Below, piece by piece: positions 32,364-41,541 of a stretch of DNA of 64,000 nt. Origin of the DNA: Aureimonas psammosilenae (GTDB taxonomy: Bacteria > Pseudomonadota > Alphaproteobacteria > Rhizobiales > Rhizobiaceae); the NCBI RefSeq assembly GCF_009176975.1, contig NZ_WEZG01000013.1:62001-126000 (forward strand), read 5' to 3'. Position numbers and translations under genes: made by a program. The notes below the pieces were generated by a model that was given only the letters and a program-made list of their open reading frames with translations, was not told the origin of the DNA and did no database searches. Numbering within the stretch: position 1 is the first letter of the stretch; each line of letters opens with the position of its first letter.

Positions 32364-33904
32364 CAGGCGGCGTCCGGTTCCACGTAGCGCGGGAAGATCG
32401 CCGTCGGTGCCGGCATCGCGGTGCCCGGCGTCAGGCGAACGTCCGGCGTCAGCTCGGTGAAGCTGCGCGCGTCCGCCGCGACGCCCAGAATGTCGAGAAG
32501 CTTCGCGGTGCTTTCCGGCATCACCGGCTGCAGAAGGATCGCGACGCGCCGCAGCACTTCGGCCGTGACGAACAGAACCGTCGCCATGCGCGCGGGATCG
32601 TTCTTGCGCAGAGCCCAAGGCTCCTGGGCCGCGAAATAACGGTTGGCTTCCGCGACCACCGCGAAGATCGGCGCGAGCATCGCATGCAATTCCTGCCGGT
32701 CCACCGCCTCGCGTGCCGACAGGAGAAGACCCCCGCTCGCCGACAGGATCGCCTCGTCCGCCGGCGAGAACTCGCCGGGCGTCGGAACCTTGCCGTCGCA
32801 ATGCTTGGCGATCATCGACAAGGAGCGTTGCGCCAGGTTGCCGAGATCGTTGGCGAGTTCCGAATTCGTCCGATTGACGATGGCCTCGTGCGAGTAGTTG
32901 CCGTCCTGGCCGAAGGGCACTTCGCGAAGCGCGAAGAAACGGAATTGATCGAGGCCGTAAGTGGCGACCAGCGAGAACGGATCGACCACGTTTCCGACCG
33001 ACTTCGACATCTTCTCCCCCTTGTTGAAGAAGAAGCCGTGCGCGAAGACGCGGCGCGGCAGCGGCAGCCCCGCCGACATCAGGAAGGCCGGCCAGTAGAC
33101 TGCGTGGAAACGCACGATGTCCTTGCCGATGACATGGAGATCCGCCGGCCAGAAGTCTCGGCGCTCGCCGCCTTCGAGATAGCCGGTCGCGGTCAGATAG
33201 TTCGTGAGGGCATCCACCCAGACATACATCACATGCTTCTCGTCGCCGGGCACCGGAATGCCCCAGTCGAAGGTCGTGCGCGAAACGGAAAGGTCGCGCA
33301 GGCCCTGGCGCACGAAGGACATCACCTCGTTGCGACGCTCGTTCGGCCCGACGAAATCCGGATCGGCCTCGTAATGCGCGAGAAGCCGCTCGCCGAAGGC
33401 CGACAAGCGGAAGAAGTGGCTTTCCTCCTCCACCCAGGTCACGGGCGTTCCCTGCGGGCCGTAGCGCACGCCGTCGGCGCGCTCGTGCGTCTCGTCTTCC
33501 GCGTAGAAGGCTTCGTCGCGCACGGAATACCAACCGGAATAGGCATCTTTGTAGATGTCGCCGGCATCGGCCATGCGCTGCCAGATCTCCTGGCAGGCGC
33601 GCTTGTGGCGCTCTTCCGTGGTGCGGATGAAGTCGTCGTTCGAAGCGCCCATCGCCTCGGTCATGCGCTTGAACTCGGCGGCGTTGCGATCCGCCAGAGC
33701 CTTGACCTCGATCCCTTCGTTCCGCGCGGTTTGCAGCATCTTCATGCCGTGTTCGTCGGTGCCCGTCAGGAACATCACGTCGTAGCCGTCGAGCCGCTTG
33801 AAGCGGGCGATCGCATCCGTCGCGATGAGTTCATAGGCGTGGCCGATATGCGGCCGCCCGTTCGGATAGGAAATTGCGGTGGTCAGATAAAAGCGTTCGG
33901 CCAT
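32363..33904 (-). CDS. metG: Methionyl-tRNA synthetase
   Basis: Charges tRNA-Met. The 513-residue class I synthetase has the HIGH-like motif PHIGHAYE (about residues 18-25) and KMSKS at about 298-302, and ends without the dimerisation domain of long MetG. This matches the shorter alphaproteobacterial type. It is the first gene of the leftward metG-tatD-MBL set. Confidence 0.97.
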   Translation of the reverse strand: MAERFYLTTAISYPNGRPHIGHAYELIATDAIARFKRLDGYDVMFLTGTDEHGMKMLQTARNEGIEVKALADRNAAEFKRMTEAMGASNDDFIRTTEERHKRACQEIWQRMADAGDIYKDAYSGWYSVRDEAFYAEDETHERADGVRYGPQGTPVTWVEEESHFFRLSAFGERLLAHYEADPDFVGPNERRNEVMSFVRQGLRDLSVSRTTFDWGIPVPGDEKHVMYVWVDALTNYLTATGYLEGGERRDFWPADLHVIGKDIVRFHAVYWPAFLMSAGLPLPRRVFAHGFFFNKGEKMSKSVGNVVDPFSLVATYGLDQFRFFALREVPFGQDGNYSHEAIVNRTNSELANDLGNLAQRSLSMIAKHCDGKVPTPGEFSPADEAILSASGGLLLSAREAVDRQELHAMLAPIFAVVAEANRYFAAQEPWALRKNDPARMATVLFVTAEVLRRVAILLQPVMPESTAKLLDILGVAADARSFTELTPDVRLTPGTAMPAPTAIFPRYVEPDAA

Positions 33905-33964
33905 CGGGCTCGTCGATCGGAGATCATATGTCGTTCTGCCCTATAGGCGATCGGTCCGCCGGTC

Positions 33965-34984
33965 TCAATTGGCAGCGGTGGGCTTCAACGCGGTAAAGCG
34001 ACGTTGGAGATGGGTGATCAGCATCTGCTTTCGGTCGAGATTGAAGGCGAGTCCTTCGCGAAAGCGCAGCGTTTCCTCCTCGTAGAGCTTGGCGCATTGT
34101 CGGGCGAGGTCCCCTCGCCCTCGGTTCGCGGCCTCTTCGGCGGTCTTGGCCAGCTTGGCGAACAAGGTCGCGACCGTCAGGTCGAAGGCGGTCTCGCGCC
34201 CGCGTTGCGTCACTTCCTCCGCGAGCGCCTGGATGCCGTGCCATTCGGGCTGCGGGGCCGAAAGCAGCGCGTCGATGCGCGTTTCGATTTCCAGCCCACC
34301 GCTCGTCAGAAGCATGATCGCGCCGCGCACGCTGCCATCGGCGCGTTCGGCGGCAGAGCCGATGTCGGCTGCGGTCCCAGGCAGGCCGAGGCCCGCCAGA
34401 ACGGCGCGCAGCGTGTCGAGCCCGAGCGGCTCGATACGCAGGACGCGGCAGCGGGAGCGGATGGTAGGGAGCAAGCGGCCCGGCAGGTGATTGACGATCA
34501 GAAACAGCGAACGCTCCGGCGGCTCTTCCAGCGTCTTCAGAAGAGCGTTCGCCGCATTGCGGTTCAGATCGTCGATCGGATCAACGATCAGGACGCGCCA
34601 TTGTTCGTTGCCGGCCGTGGTTTGAAAGAACCGATTGAGCCGCCGGACCTCGTCGACGGTGATCTGCGTCTTGAACCCGCCCCGGTCGGCGGGCGGGCGG
34701 GTGATGTGCAGGAGATTGGGGTGAGACCCGCTGGCGACCTGCCGGGCCACCGTTGTTGCATCCGGTCCTTTCAGGAGGTGGCGCGCGAAGGCGAAGGCGA
34801 GGGTCGCCTTGCCGATGCCGCGCGGGCCCTGCAGCAGCCATGCATGATGCATCCGCCCGCTGCTTTCGGCCTGCCGCAATTCCTCCAGGGCCGCTTCGTG
34901 GCCGGACACCGAGTCCGTTTCGGCGGGCGATGGAATGCCTTCCAGGGCGTCGTGCTCGGGCGCGGTGGTATCGATATCCGACAT
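33965..34984 (-). CDS. holB: DNA polymerase III delta-prime subunit
   Basis: Clamp-loader subunit of the replicase. The 339-residue AAA+ protein carries a Walker-A sequence GPRGIGKA (about residues 53-60), consistent with the alphaproteobacterial delta-prime, and the sensor-like region LIVDPIDDLNRNAANALLKTLEEPPE. Its start overlaps the tmk stop by one base, the usual tmk-holB pairing. Confidence 0.93.
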   Translation of the reverse strand: MSDIDTTAPEHDALEGIPSPAETDSVSGHEAALEELRQAESSGRMHHAWLLQGPRGIGKATLAFAFARHLLKGPDATTVARQVASGSHPNLLHITRPPADRGGFKTQITVDEVRRLNRFFQTTAGNEQWRVLIVDPIDDLNRNAANALLKTLEEPPERSLFLIVNHLPGRLLPTIRSRCRVLRIEPLGLDTLRAVLAGLGLPGTAADIGSAAERADGSVRGAIMLLTSGGLEIETRIDALLSAPQPEWHGIQALAEEVTQRGRETAFDLTVATLFAKLAKTAEEAANRGRGDLARQCAKLYEEETLRFREGLAFNLDRKQMLITHLQRRFTALKPTAAN

Positions 34985-35658
34985 CAGCGGCCCTCGCCGC
35001 CATCCGCACCGAGGCCGGTTTCGAGACGCCGGCTGTCGATCCGATCGAGAACCAGGAAGGCGATCTCGGACGCGACATCGCCGACCGTCCTCGACCCATC
35101 CACGACGACGCAGCGGCGGGGCTCTTTTGCGGCGATGTCGAGGAAACGGGAACGCCGACGTTCGTGAACGTCAAGTGCCTCGCTTTCGAAGCGATCCGCG
35201 CCGGCATCGCCGCGCCTGCGCGCCGCGCGCTTCAGGCCTTCCGACGCTTGAACGTCGAGAACGACCGTCAAGTCCGGCATCGTCTCGCCGACCGACACCC
35301 TTTCCAGTTCCTCCACCAGCCGAAGCTCGGCCGGGCCGACACCCTGGTAAACGCGGGTCGAGTCGATGAACCGATCGCAGATCACGACCGAGCCGCGCCG
35401 CAAGGCCGGCCTGATCACGCATTCGAGGTGATCGATCCGTGCTGCCGCGAAGAGAAGCGGTTCCAGATCGGGCGACAACGCCCTCGCCTCGCCGGATAGA
35501 ATGACGTGCCGCAGCGCCTCGGCTCCCACGGAGCCGCCCGGCTCGCGTGTTGTCACCACCGGGTGTCCGTCACGCCGAAGACGTTCGGCGAGAAGCTGGA
35601 TCTGGGTCGACTTGCCGCTTCCCTCCCCGCCCTCGAATGTCATGAGGAAACCGTTCAC
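34984..35658 (-). CDS. tmk: Thymidylate kinase
   Basis: Phosphorylates dTMP to dTDP. The 224-residue protein has the P-loop FEGGEGSGKSTQ (residues 8-19), TREPGGS and the DRF-type motif VICDRFIDSTRVYQG. It lies 13 bp after the D-alanyl-D-alanine carboxypeptidase-like gene and overlaps holB by one base. Confidence 0.96.
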   Translation of the reverse strand: MNGFLMTFEGGEGSGKSTQIQLLAERLRRDGHPVVTTREPGGSVGAEALRHVILSGEARALSPDLEPLLFAAARIDHLECVIRPALRRGSVVICDRFIDSTRVYQGVGPAELRLVEELERVSVGETMPDLTVVLDVQASEGLKRAARRRGDAGADRFESEALDVHERRRSRFLDIAAKEPRRCVVVDGSRTVGDVASEIAFLVLDRIDSRRLETGLGADGGEGR

Positions 35659-35671
35659 GCTCGGCCCGGCA

Positions 35672-36931
35672 TCAAAGCGTCCTTATCCAACCGAAGGCGA
35701 GTTCCTGCGCGGCGTCGAGCGCACGGCCTGCGAACGTGCCCTGCTCCACTTTCGCCCCTGCGAGAACGTCGTAGGAAACGCTGACCCGGTTGTCGATCAG
35801 GACTTCGAGACGGCCGAGTTTTTGTCCCGCTTCCACAGGGGCCGTCAACGGCCCCTCGTAGACGATCCGCGCGCTGGCGCTTTCCGCCTTGTTTTTCGGC
35901 ACGAAGGCGACCACCGGCTCGTTCGTCACCAACGGAACGGAGGGCGCGAGGCCGCCGTAAACGGCGGCCTGACCGACCGTCTGGCCTTTCGCGAACAAAT
36001 TTTCGCGGCGGAAGGCGTCGTTGGCCCAGGCGATCATCTTTCTCGCCTCTGCTTGCCGGTCGGCAATGGACGTCAAGCCGGCGAGAACGAGAAAGGTCTT
36101 GCGGCCGTTCTGCGCGGTGACCCCCACGATGGAGTAGCCGGACGCTTCCGTATAGCCCGTCCCCATGCCGGTTGCGCCAACCCCTTCCTGCAACAGGGGA
36201 TTACGGTTGCGCTGGGTGATCTTGTTCCATTCGAACTGCGGTTCCGCATAGATCTCGTAGAGCTCGGGGTGAGCTTCCTCGATATGCCGGGCGAGCGCGA
36301 CGAGATCGCGCGCGGTGACGCTTTGGCCATCGGCCGGCAAGCCGGTCGGATTGACGAAGGTCGATCCCTTCAGGCCGAGGGCCCGGGCCCGGTCGTTCAT
36401 CAAGCCCGCGAAGGCCTGCTCCGATCCGGCCATTCCTTCCGCGATCACGATCGCCGCGTCGTTGGCGGCCTGGACGATCGTTCCCCGGATCAGCGCGTCG
36501 AGCGGCACCTCGGACTTCAGCTTGGCGAACATGGTCGAGGTGCCGGACGGCGCGCCGCCAGTGCGCCAGGCATGGTCGCTCACGGGGAAGGTCCGGTCGA
36601 GCGGCAGTTTCTTGCCGTCCACGGCCTCGAAAACGACTTCCATCGTCATCAGCTTTGCAAGCGACGCCGGCCCGAACGCCCGATCGGCGTCCTTTTCGAA
36701 CAGCACGGCGCCTGTCTCTCCGTCGACAACCAGCGCTTCCCGCGCCTTGGTTTGCTGCGGCGCCCAGGCATCGGCCGCTCGTGCCGGCGTGCCCGCGCCA
36801 TACGTGGAAAGTGCGAGGCCTGCGAGGAGAGCACTGAGGATTGCGCGGCGATGCGAACGCTTCGCAGGGCGCGCACGACGAGGAGATAATCGGGGAATGG
36901 ACGTCATCGAAGCGTGCAGCCAGATCGGCAT
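35672..36931 (-). CDS. D-alanyl-D-alanine carboxypeptidase-like protein (S11 family) with altered active-site motifs
   Basis: The 419-residue exported protein of the PBP5/DacA type trims peptidoglycan peptides in its relatives. The signal peptide ends near residue 52 (ALSTYGAGTPARA-A). Motif 1 is intact (Ser90-Leu-Ala-Lys93). Motif 2, normally S-x-N, reads Ala155-Ala-Asn157. Motif 3, normally K-T-G, reads Gly257-Thr-Gly259. A C-terminal PBP5-like beta domain follows from about residue 310. The two replacements suggest weak or altered carboxypeptidase activity. The start may be the later ATG at 36907. It heads the unit with tmk and holB. Confidence 0.88.
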   Translation of the reverse strand: MPIWLHASMTSIPRLSPRRARPAKRSHRRAILSALLAGLALSTYGAGTPARAADAWAPQQTKAREALVVDGETGAVLFEKDADRAFGPASLAKLMTMEVVFEAVDGKKLPLDRTFPVSDHAWRTGGAPSGTSTMFAKLKSEVPLDALIRGTIVQAANDAAIVIAEGMAGSEQAFAGLMNDRARALGLKGSTFVNPTGLPADGQSVTARDLVALARHIEEAHPELYEIYAEPQFEWNKITQRNRNPLLQEGVGATGMGTGYTEASGYSIVGVTAQNGRKTFLVLAGLTSIADRQAEARKMIAWANDAFRRENLFAKGQTVGQAAVYGGLAPSVPLVTNEPVVAFVPKNKAESASARIVYEGPLTAPVEAGQKLGRLEVLIDNRVSVSYDVLAGAKVEQGTFAGRALDAAQELAFGWIRTL

Positions 36932-36987
36932 TTCTCAGAGCACGAAGATAGCGCACTTGCCACCGGCAGCGACAGAAGAAACGTCGA

Positions 36988-38160
36988 TCAGTCCCGCAGA
37001 ACGAAGGCGTCCGTCGCGCCCGCCTTCCAGAGATCCCTAAGCACGAGATCGGCATCGGCAGAGGCGGGAATTTCGAGCGAATAACTCACCGACCCTTCGG
37101 AAGAATCGGCGATCAGCCGCCCGCCCCGGCTTTCGGCTGCGCGGCGGACTTCCGGCAGAACGAGTGCGGCGGAAACAAAGCCCAGTTCGATACGCTGCGG
37201 CTTGGCGCCGGTTGGGCGGGCCAGCGCCGCAAGCGCGGCCACCGAACCGGATTTCGCGGCCGGCGATACGCTCGGCGCGTAGGAAGCCACCGACATCGGA
37301 AGATTCGGGCGCGGCGTCGGCTTGGAGACCGCCCGTCCGGCCGGTGTCGCCGCGGCGCCGCGAATGATGTCGTCGATGCTCGTCGCCGCGCCCGCAACGT
37401 CGCCCTGCGCCCGAACGCCCGGCAGACCCTGCGGCTTCGGGGCCGCGAATGTCGATGAATAGCCGGGGCTACGAGTTTCGTTCATGGCCAGCATCACGCC
37501 CGACGGCAGGCCATCATTGACGGAAGGCTTCGCGTTGCCCGGACGATAGCTCGCCATCAGCATCGGCGTGTCGTCGCCTTCCAAGGGCGCCTTGCCGATA
37601 TATTCCACCTTCAAATGACCGAGGCCGTCGTCCTTGTAGCCGAGCATGTGCGCGGCCTCCGAGGAAAGGTCCATCATGCGATCATCGACATAGGGGCCGC
37701 GATCGTTGACGCGCACCACGACATTCGCGCCGGTCTCGATATTGGTGACGCGCGCATAGGACGGGAGCGGAAAGGTCGGGTGGGCCGCCGACAGCCCGAA
37801 CATGTCGTAGACTTCGCCATTTGCCGTCAGGCGGCCATGGAAACTGGACCCGTACCAGGACGCGTTGCCGACCTTCACGTAGCCGGGCTGTTCCTTGGGA
37901 TAGTACCACTTGCCCCGAACCTTGTAGGGACGCCCGACCTGCTCACGCCCGCCGCCTTTCGGGACCTTCTTAAGATCGGTGACGCGCGGGCTGGCCTTCA
38001 CGCCGTACTGGGACTCGGTGAAGCGCTCCTTCGGGTCACTCTTGATCCGCTCGACCGTCTCGCGCTTGCCTTCCGACTGGCATCCGGTGAGCAGAAGCGT
38101 GGTGGCCGCGAAGGCAGATACCGCGATGCTCTTGCGAAGGCGCCTATCGGTAAAAAGCAT
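36988..38160 (-). CDS. rlpA: RlpA-like septal ring lytic transglycosylase lipoprotein
   Basis: RlpA is an outer-membrane lipoprotein that cuts denuded glycan strands at division sites. The 390-residue protein has a lipoprotein signal with lipobox LLTGC (Cys27), a double-psi beta-barrel domain (about residues 90-180, VGNASWYGSSFHGRLTANGE, RVTNIETG, VVRVNDRGPY) and a C-terminal SPOR-like region (about 310-390). The ATG at 38160 places the signal peptide correctly; the longer upstream frame does not. The gap before it holds a degenerate CtrA-like box (TTCA-N7-TTAA, 38246-38260). Confidence 0.9.
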   Translation of the reverse strand: MLFTDRRLRKSIAVSAFAATTLLLTGCQSEGKRETVERIKSDPKERFTESQYGVKASPRVTDLKKVPKGGGREQVGRPYKVRGKWYYPKEQPGYVKVGNASWYGSSFHGRLTANGEVYDMFGLSAAHPTFPLPSYARVTNIETGANVVVRVNDRGPYVDDRMMDLSSEAAHMLGYKDDGLGHLKVEYIGKAPLEGDDTPMLMASYRPGNAKPSVNDGLPSGVMLAMNETRSPGYSSTFAAPKPQGLPGVRAQGDVAGAATSIDDIIRGAAATPAGRAVSKPTPRPNLPMSVASYAPSVSPAAKSGSVAALAALARPTGAKPQRIELGFVSAALVLPEVRRAAESRGGRLIADSSEGSVSYSLEIPASADADLVLRDLWKAGATDAFVLRD

Positions 38161-38770
38161 TCGAACGATCCCCGACCCAAACTGCGGGAACTGCCGCCGT
38201 CGGCTGCGCGACGCTTCCCCCGGCACATTCCCTCGGCTGTAATTCTTAACAAGTCGTGAAAACACGAATCAACCGGTCTCGCGGAGCTTATCCAAAGCTC
38301 CCTGCAAACTTCCTTTATTGACCGCGTCTTTGCCGCAACATGAAAGCCGAACGGTGGCAACCATTCCCGGTGATCCATCGAGCCGTCTAGATCGAACGAA
38401 CGATTTTTCCTATAAGTCTCTGTAGATGCGTGTCTTTGTCGTTTGAAGCGGCATTCGCAATTTGCGCAGACAATCGACGGGGTAGCTTCTAGACGCACAC
38501 CACATGCCCAGTTTAGGACAACTTCTCGCCATAGTTGGCGGTGTTTGAACCGACGATCACATATTGTTACAATCCCCTCTGCGGACCGGCTCGAATGTCG
38601 GACACGGTCTTAATGGAGTTTGATGGGCCACCTGCTCCAGCTACGAACCGAGGTCGGTTGACGGCAGACCTCGGCGAACTGTAAAGGCGAATGGCATACC
38701 GTTCGGATGGGGATCGGGGTTGCCAAGCGCTCCGCGCGCGGCGATCTTCCAACCTCAAAGCGACATAGAC
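38161..38770. other. Intergenic region between rlpA and the truncated tRNA-Ser
   Basis: A 610-bp stretch without convincing coding sequence. It must hold the leftward rlpA promoter and, at its right end, the original promoter of tRNA-Ser, now left in front of a dead half-gene. I see no repeat or terminator of note. Confidence 0.5.
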
Positions 38771-38814
38771 GGCACGGATGGGTGGCCGAGCGGTTGAAGG
38801 CACCGGTCTTGAAA
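38771..38814 (+). repeat. attL: 44-bp direct repeat containing the 5' half of tRNA-Ser
   Basis: The 44 bp are identical to 57524-57567. They comprise five bases upstream of tRNA-Ser and its first 39 bases, ending with the last base of the anticodon loop (CTTGAAA). Beyond it the sequence no longer matches the tRNA, so this copy is a non-functional half-gene left by integration. Confidence 0.9.
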
Positions 38815-39521
38815 TTCGGTTGCAGCCGTTCCCCCTCGTCCCGCCTTGTGTCGTGAAAACCCGCTGTGTCAGGGTATTGGCCCCTTCCCTATCCGGCTTT
38901 GTCCTGTCAAATATTGGCGTGTGCTACCGAGTTGGGTAGCAGAATGGTAGCAGCCTGTTCGCTGAAGGTTCTCGGGCACAAATTCGATCAGAGCGTAAGA
39001 TTGAATTGGGTGTGGGCGCCAGCACCGGATTGCCGGAAAGTGTCCCAAGGTTGGGACACTTCGGATCGGCACCGGCCTGAGGTCGCGCAAACTGGTGGGA
39101 GCGCCGCTACCAGTTCGGGCAACTTGGTAGGGGCGGCCCTACTAGGTCGCGCCATACTGTTCACCGTGAACAGTGTCGGGGGGTTATGCTCAGGTTGGAG
39201 TGGGCCCCTCGGGATGGGGTGGCGTTTCACCACCCCACGGCCGGGTAAAACAGCGGACAGGCTGTCCGTCGTTTCGAGCCCGCCCGCCCAGGCGAGCACG
39301 AAGGCATTGCTATCATGGCAACACCCTACGGCAGGATCACTCAGCTCATCAGCACACCAAACGGCTCGCAGCTGCTGGTGTCCCGGTCGGCAGCTAATCG
39401 CCGAAGATCACACAGTCGATTTGGCCGTCTTCGGCCGATGGGAGGCTAGGACCATAGTTCGGCTTTCCGGGAGGATTGCGGGTCCTCGCTCAAAGGGCGA
39501 GGATACGCATGGAGGAAGGTG
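38815..39521. other. Non-coding left end of the element with GGTAGCA sites and clustered inverted repeats
   Basis: About 700 bp without a supported gene. It holds integrase-arm-like heptamers (38922-38952) and, between 39030 and 39245, a run of perfect inverted repeats: AAGTGTCCCAA/TTGGGACACTT (39038-39061), AACTGGT/ACCAGTT, GTAGGG/CCCTAC, CTGTTCAC-C-GTGAACAG and TGGGGTGG/CCACCCCA. A 218-codon open frame across it has no coding character. Confidence 0.6.
38935..38952 (+). repeat. Left copy of an 18-bp integrase-arm-like repeat (two GGTAGCA heptamers)
   Basis: The 18 bp GGTAGCA-GAAT-GGTAGCA are identical to 57457-57474 near the other end, with matching flanks (GTTnGG..., ...GCAnCC). A third heptamer lies inverted at 38922-38928. 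The position inside the attL end suggests accessory binding sites of the integrase or excisionase. Confidence 0.6.
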
Positions 39522-40670
39522 ATGCGAGCGAGTCGCGTCGCTGGCGGAGACCATCGCTTGATCGAGATCAGAACGGTGTCCTCGCCGAAGGACCTCGACG
39601 CCTTCATCGCGCTGCCGAACCGGATCCAGAAGAGCGATTTAGCCTATATCGCGCCACTCGCGATGGAACGGCGCGAAGCGCTATCGCCGAAGCACAATCC
39701 GTTCTTCAGACATTCCGACGTCCGGTTCCTGACCGCGTGGAGGGACGGGAGAATGGTCGGCCGCATCAGCGCGCAGGTTGACCGCCGCGTCCAAGGCACC
39801 GGTCATTTCGGCCTGCTTTCGGCCGAGAACGATCCGGCGATCTTCACCGCTCTGTTTCGTGCGGCTGAGGACTGGCTGCGGGCGATGGGTCGGACCCACG
39901 TTCTCGGCCCCTTCGACCTTTCCATCAACGAGGAGATCGGAACACTCGTCGACGGCTTCGATACTCCGCCCATGCTCTTGATGCCGCACAATCCGCGTTG
40001 GCAGCCGTCAAGGATTGAGGAACAGGGCTACGCCAAGGCCAAAGACGTCTACGCCTACCTCTTCAACGCACCGACCGACACGCCGGCCTGGGCCGAACGG
40101 CTCGTAGGCCGACAGGCGAGGCGCGGTGTCGTTCTGCGCCAGCTCGAATGGAAGCGATACGATGAAGAACTGGCCGCGATCGTCTCAATCTTCAACGACG
40201 CCTGGTCGGAGAACTGGAACTTCCTTCCGCTCGACAACCTCGACCTGGAGGCGCTTGCGAAGTCGCTCAAGCCGTTGATCCGCAGCGAACTCGTCCAGAT
40301 CGTCGAGGTCGACGGGAAGGCAGCAGGTTTCGGCGTCTGCCTTCCGAACCTGAACGAGGCGATCCGCGACCTCGACGGCTCGCTCTTGCCGCTGGGTTGG
40401 GCGAAGCTGCTATGGCGTCTGAAGGTGACGGGCACGAAGACTTCGCGAGTTCCGCTGATGGGCGTGCGCAAGCGGTATGCTCGAACGCCTCTCGGTGGTG
40501 TGCTCCCGCTCATGATTATGAACGCTCTGGGCCGCGAGTCCGTGAAGCTCGGCATGGACCGGATCGAGATGTCGTGGGTTCTGGAGGACAATCGCGCCAT
40601 GCGCCACTTGTGCGAGACGATGGCAGGGCCGCCCTACAAGTCCTATCGCGTCTACGAGAAGTCGCTGTAG
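39522..40670 (+). CDS. GNAT-like N-acetyltransferase (YghO-type)
   Basis: The 382-residue protein belongs to a GNAT-fold family known as YghO-like, found in many Gram-negatives without a settled substrate. It begins IEIRTVSSPKDLDAFIALPNRIQKSDLAYIAPL and shows FLTAWRDGRMVGRISAQVDR, LGPFDLSINEEIGTLVDGFDTPPM and a C-terminal GNAT half (VEVDGKAAGFGVCLPNLNEAIRDL ... MSWVLEDNRAMRHLCE). The ATG at 39522 follows a strong GGAGGAAGG site. It is the first gene of the rightward left arm of the element. Confidence 0.8.
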   Translation: MRASRVAGGDHRLIEIRTVSSPKDLDAFIALPNRIQKSDLAYIAPLAMERREALSPKHNPFFRHSDVRFLTAWRDGRMVGRISAQVDRRVQGTGHFGLLSAENDPAIFTALFRAAEDWLRAMGRTHVLGPFDLSINEEIGTLVDGFDTPPMLLMPHNPRWQPSRIEEQGYAKAKDVYAYLFNAPTDTPAWAERLVGRQARRGVVLRQLEWKRYDEELAAIVSIFNDAWSENWNFLPLDNLDLEALAKSLKPLIRSELVQIVEVDGKAAGFGVCLPNLNEAIRDLDGSLLPLGWAKLLWRLKVTGTKTSRVPLMGVRKRYARTPLGGVLPLMIMNALGRESVKLGMDRIEMSWVLEDNRAMRHLCETMAGPPYKSYRVYEKSL

Positions 40671-40701
40671 GCTGGATCGAACAACGCCGGCAGGACATTC
40701 G

Positions 40702-40947
40702 ATGACCGCTCAGCTCTCCGATCTCACGCCCGCGCAGATCCTGCTGCTCGAGCGTCTTGATGACGAATAGGACCATGCGGACAGTGTCGGCGTTCGGATG
40801 ACCAGCCTGTCCGACAGAATGCTCGTGACCGCGTTCGGGCTGATCGACCTTGGCTTAGCGACGGTCTCGTTCGGATGGCAGGGCGCCGGCTGGGTACGGC
40901 TATGCGCGGCCGGGCGGCCCGTGATCGAGGAAGGGCTGGCGGAGTGA
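40702..40947 (+). pseudogene. Small gene interrupted by an in-frame amber codon
   Basis: An 81-codon frame starts MTAQLSDLTPAQILLLERLD, meets TAG at 40768, and continues in the same frame as DHADSVGVRMTSLSDRMLVT to a stop at 40945, ending VIEEGLAE. The coding style is similar on both sides of the TAG, so a nonsense mutation in a former helical protein of about 80 residues is the simplest reading. An independent restart at the downstream ATG (40828 region) is possible. Confidence 0.5.
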
Positions 40948-41053
40948 GCCTTCGATGGCATGATCTCACTTGGCCGCAGATTCATCTGCACAACCGGCTG
41001 GACAAGCATGCTCGCTTCGCGGGGAGCCGCATCGTGGACGAAGCGGAAGGCTG

Positions 41054-41368
41054 CTAGTGACTTGCGCCACCGAGGTTTTCGAACGCTGAACGAGCAAGGA
41101 TGCACTCAGCGTCGCCTGGGACGCACGTTCGGCAGACCGCAGGACGATGTCGATAAATCGAACATCCGGTGTTCTGACCAACAACTCCGGTGAGCGCGCA
41201 GCATCGGGCCTCGTTGCAGCGCATACCGCTGAGATTCTTCGAGATCATCGATGCTGGGATGTTGTCGATCTCGGCTTCAGTCTCGGTCGAAAAACGCGGC
41301 CAGTCGGCTGAGAAAGAGCAGCAAGCCCCGCAAGCCTGGCAATCGAAAACGTCGATGTGGGTTAGCAT
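41054..41368 (-). CDS. YkgJ-family cysteine-cluster protein
   Basis: The 104-residue protein has the YkgJ (putative zinc/iron-chelating) pattern: CQACGACCSF near the N-terminus, CNEARCCALTG in the middle, and GCSIYRHRPAVCRTC near the C-terminus, giving about ten cysteines. Its exact role is unknown; relatives are suspected metal-binding proteins. It is transcribed leftward, against the neighbouring cargo genes. Confidence 0.8.
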   Translation of the reverse strand: MLTHIDVFDCQACGACCSFSADWPRFSTETEAEIDNIPASMISKNLSGMRCNEARCCALTGVVGQNTGCSIYRHRPAVCRTCVPGDAECILARSAFENLGGASH

Positions 41369-41541
41369 GCGGCTGGATTAGCACGAGCACGGAACGTGTG
41401 AACAAGCGAATGAGGCCCGCGAGGGAAAATAGGAGGGAAATCGACATCCTTTCGTGAGCGAGAGTTCGTGCCGGTCCCTTCGGCAAATCCGAAGTCGAGA
41501 CCTACCCCCAGCTCTGACGGGCGAGTAAAGCTTGCTGCCTC

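Noticed and set aside
38771-38814. A second tRNA-Ser gene at the left boundary
   Set aside because: Only the 5' half up to the anticodon loop is present; there is no 3' half to pair with, so it is an att remnant.
39038-39061. Rho-independent terminator at the 11-bp inverted repeat
   Set aside because: The arms are strong, but no T-run follows on either strand.
38866-39522. A 218-codon open frame on the plus strand at the left end of the element
   Set aside because: It lacks protein-like composition, runs through several inverted repeats and overlaps the start of the acetyltransferase gene; open by chance in GC-rich DNA.
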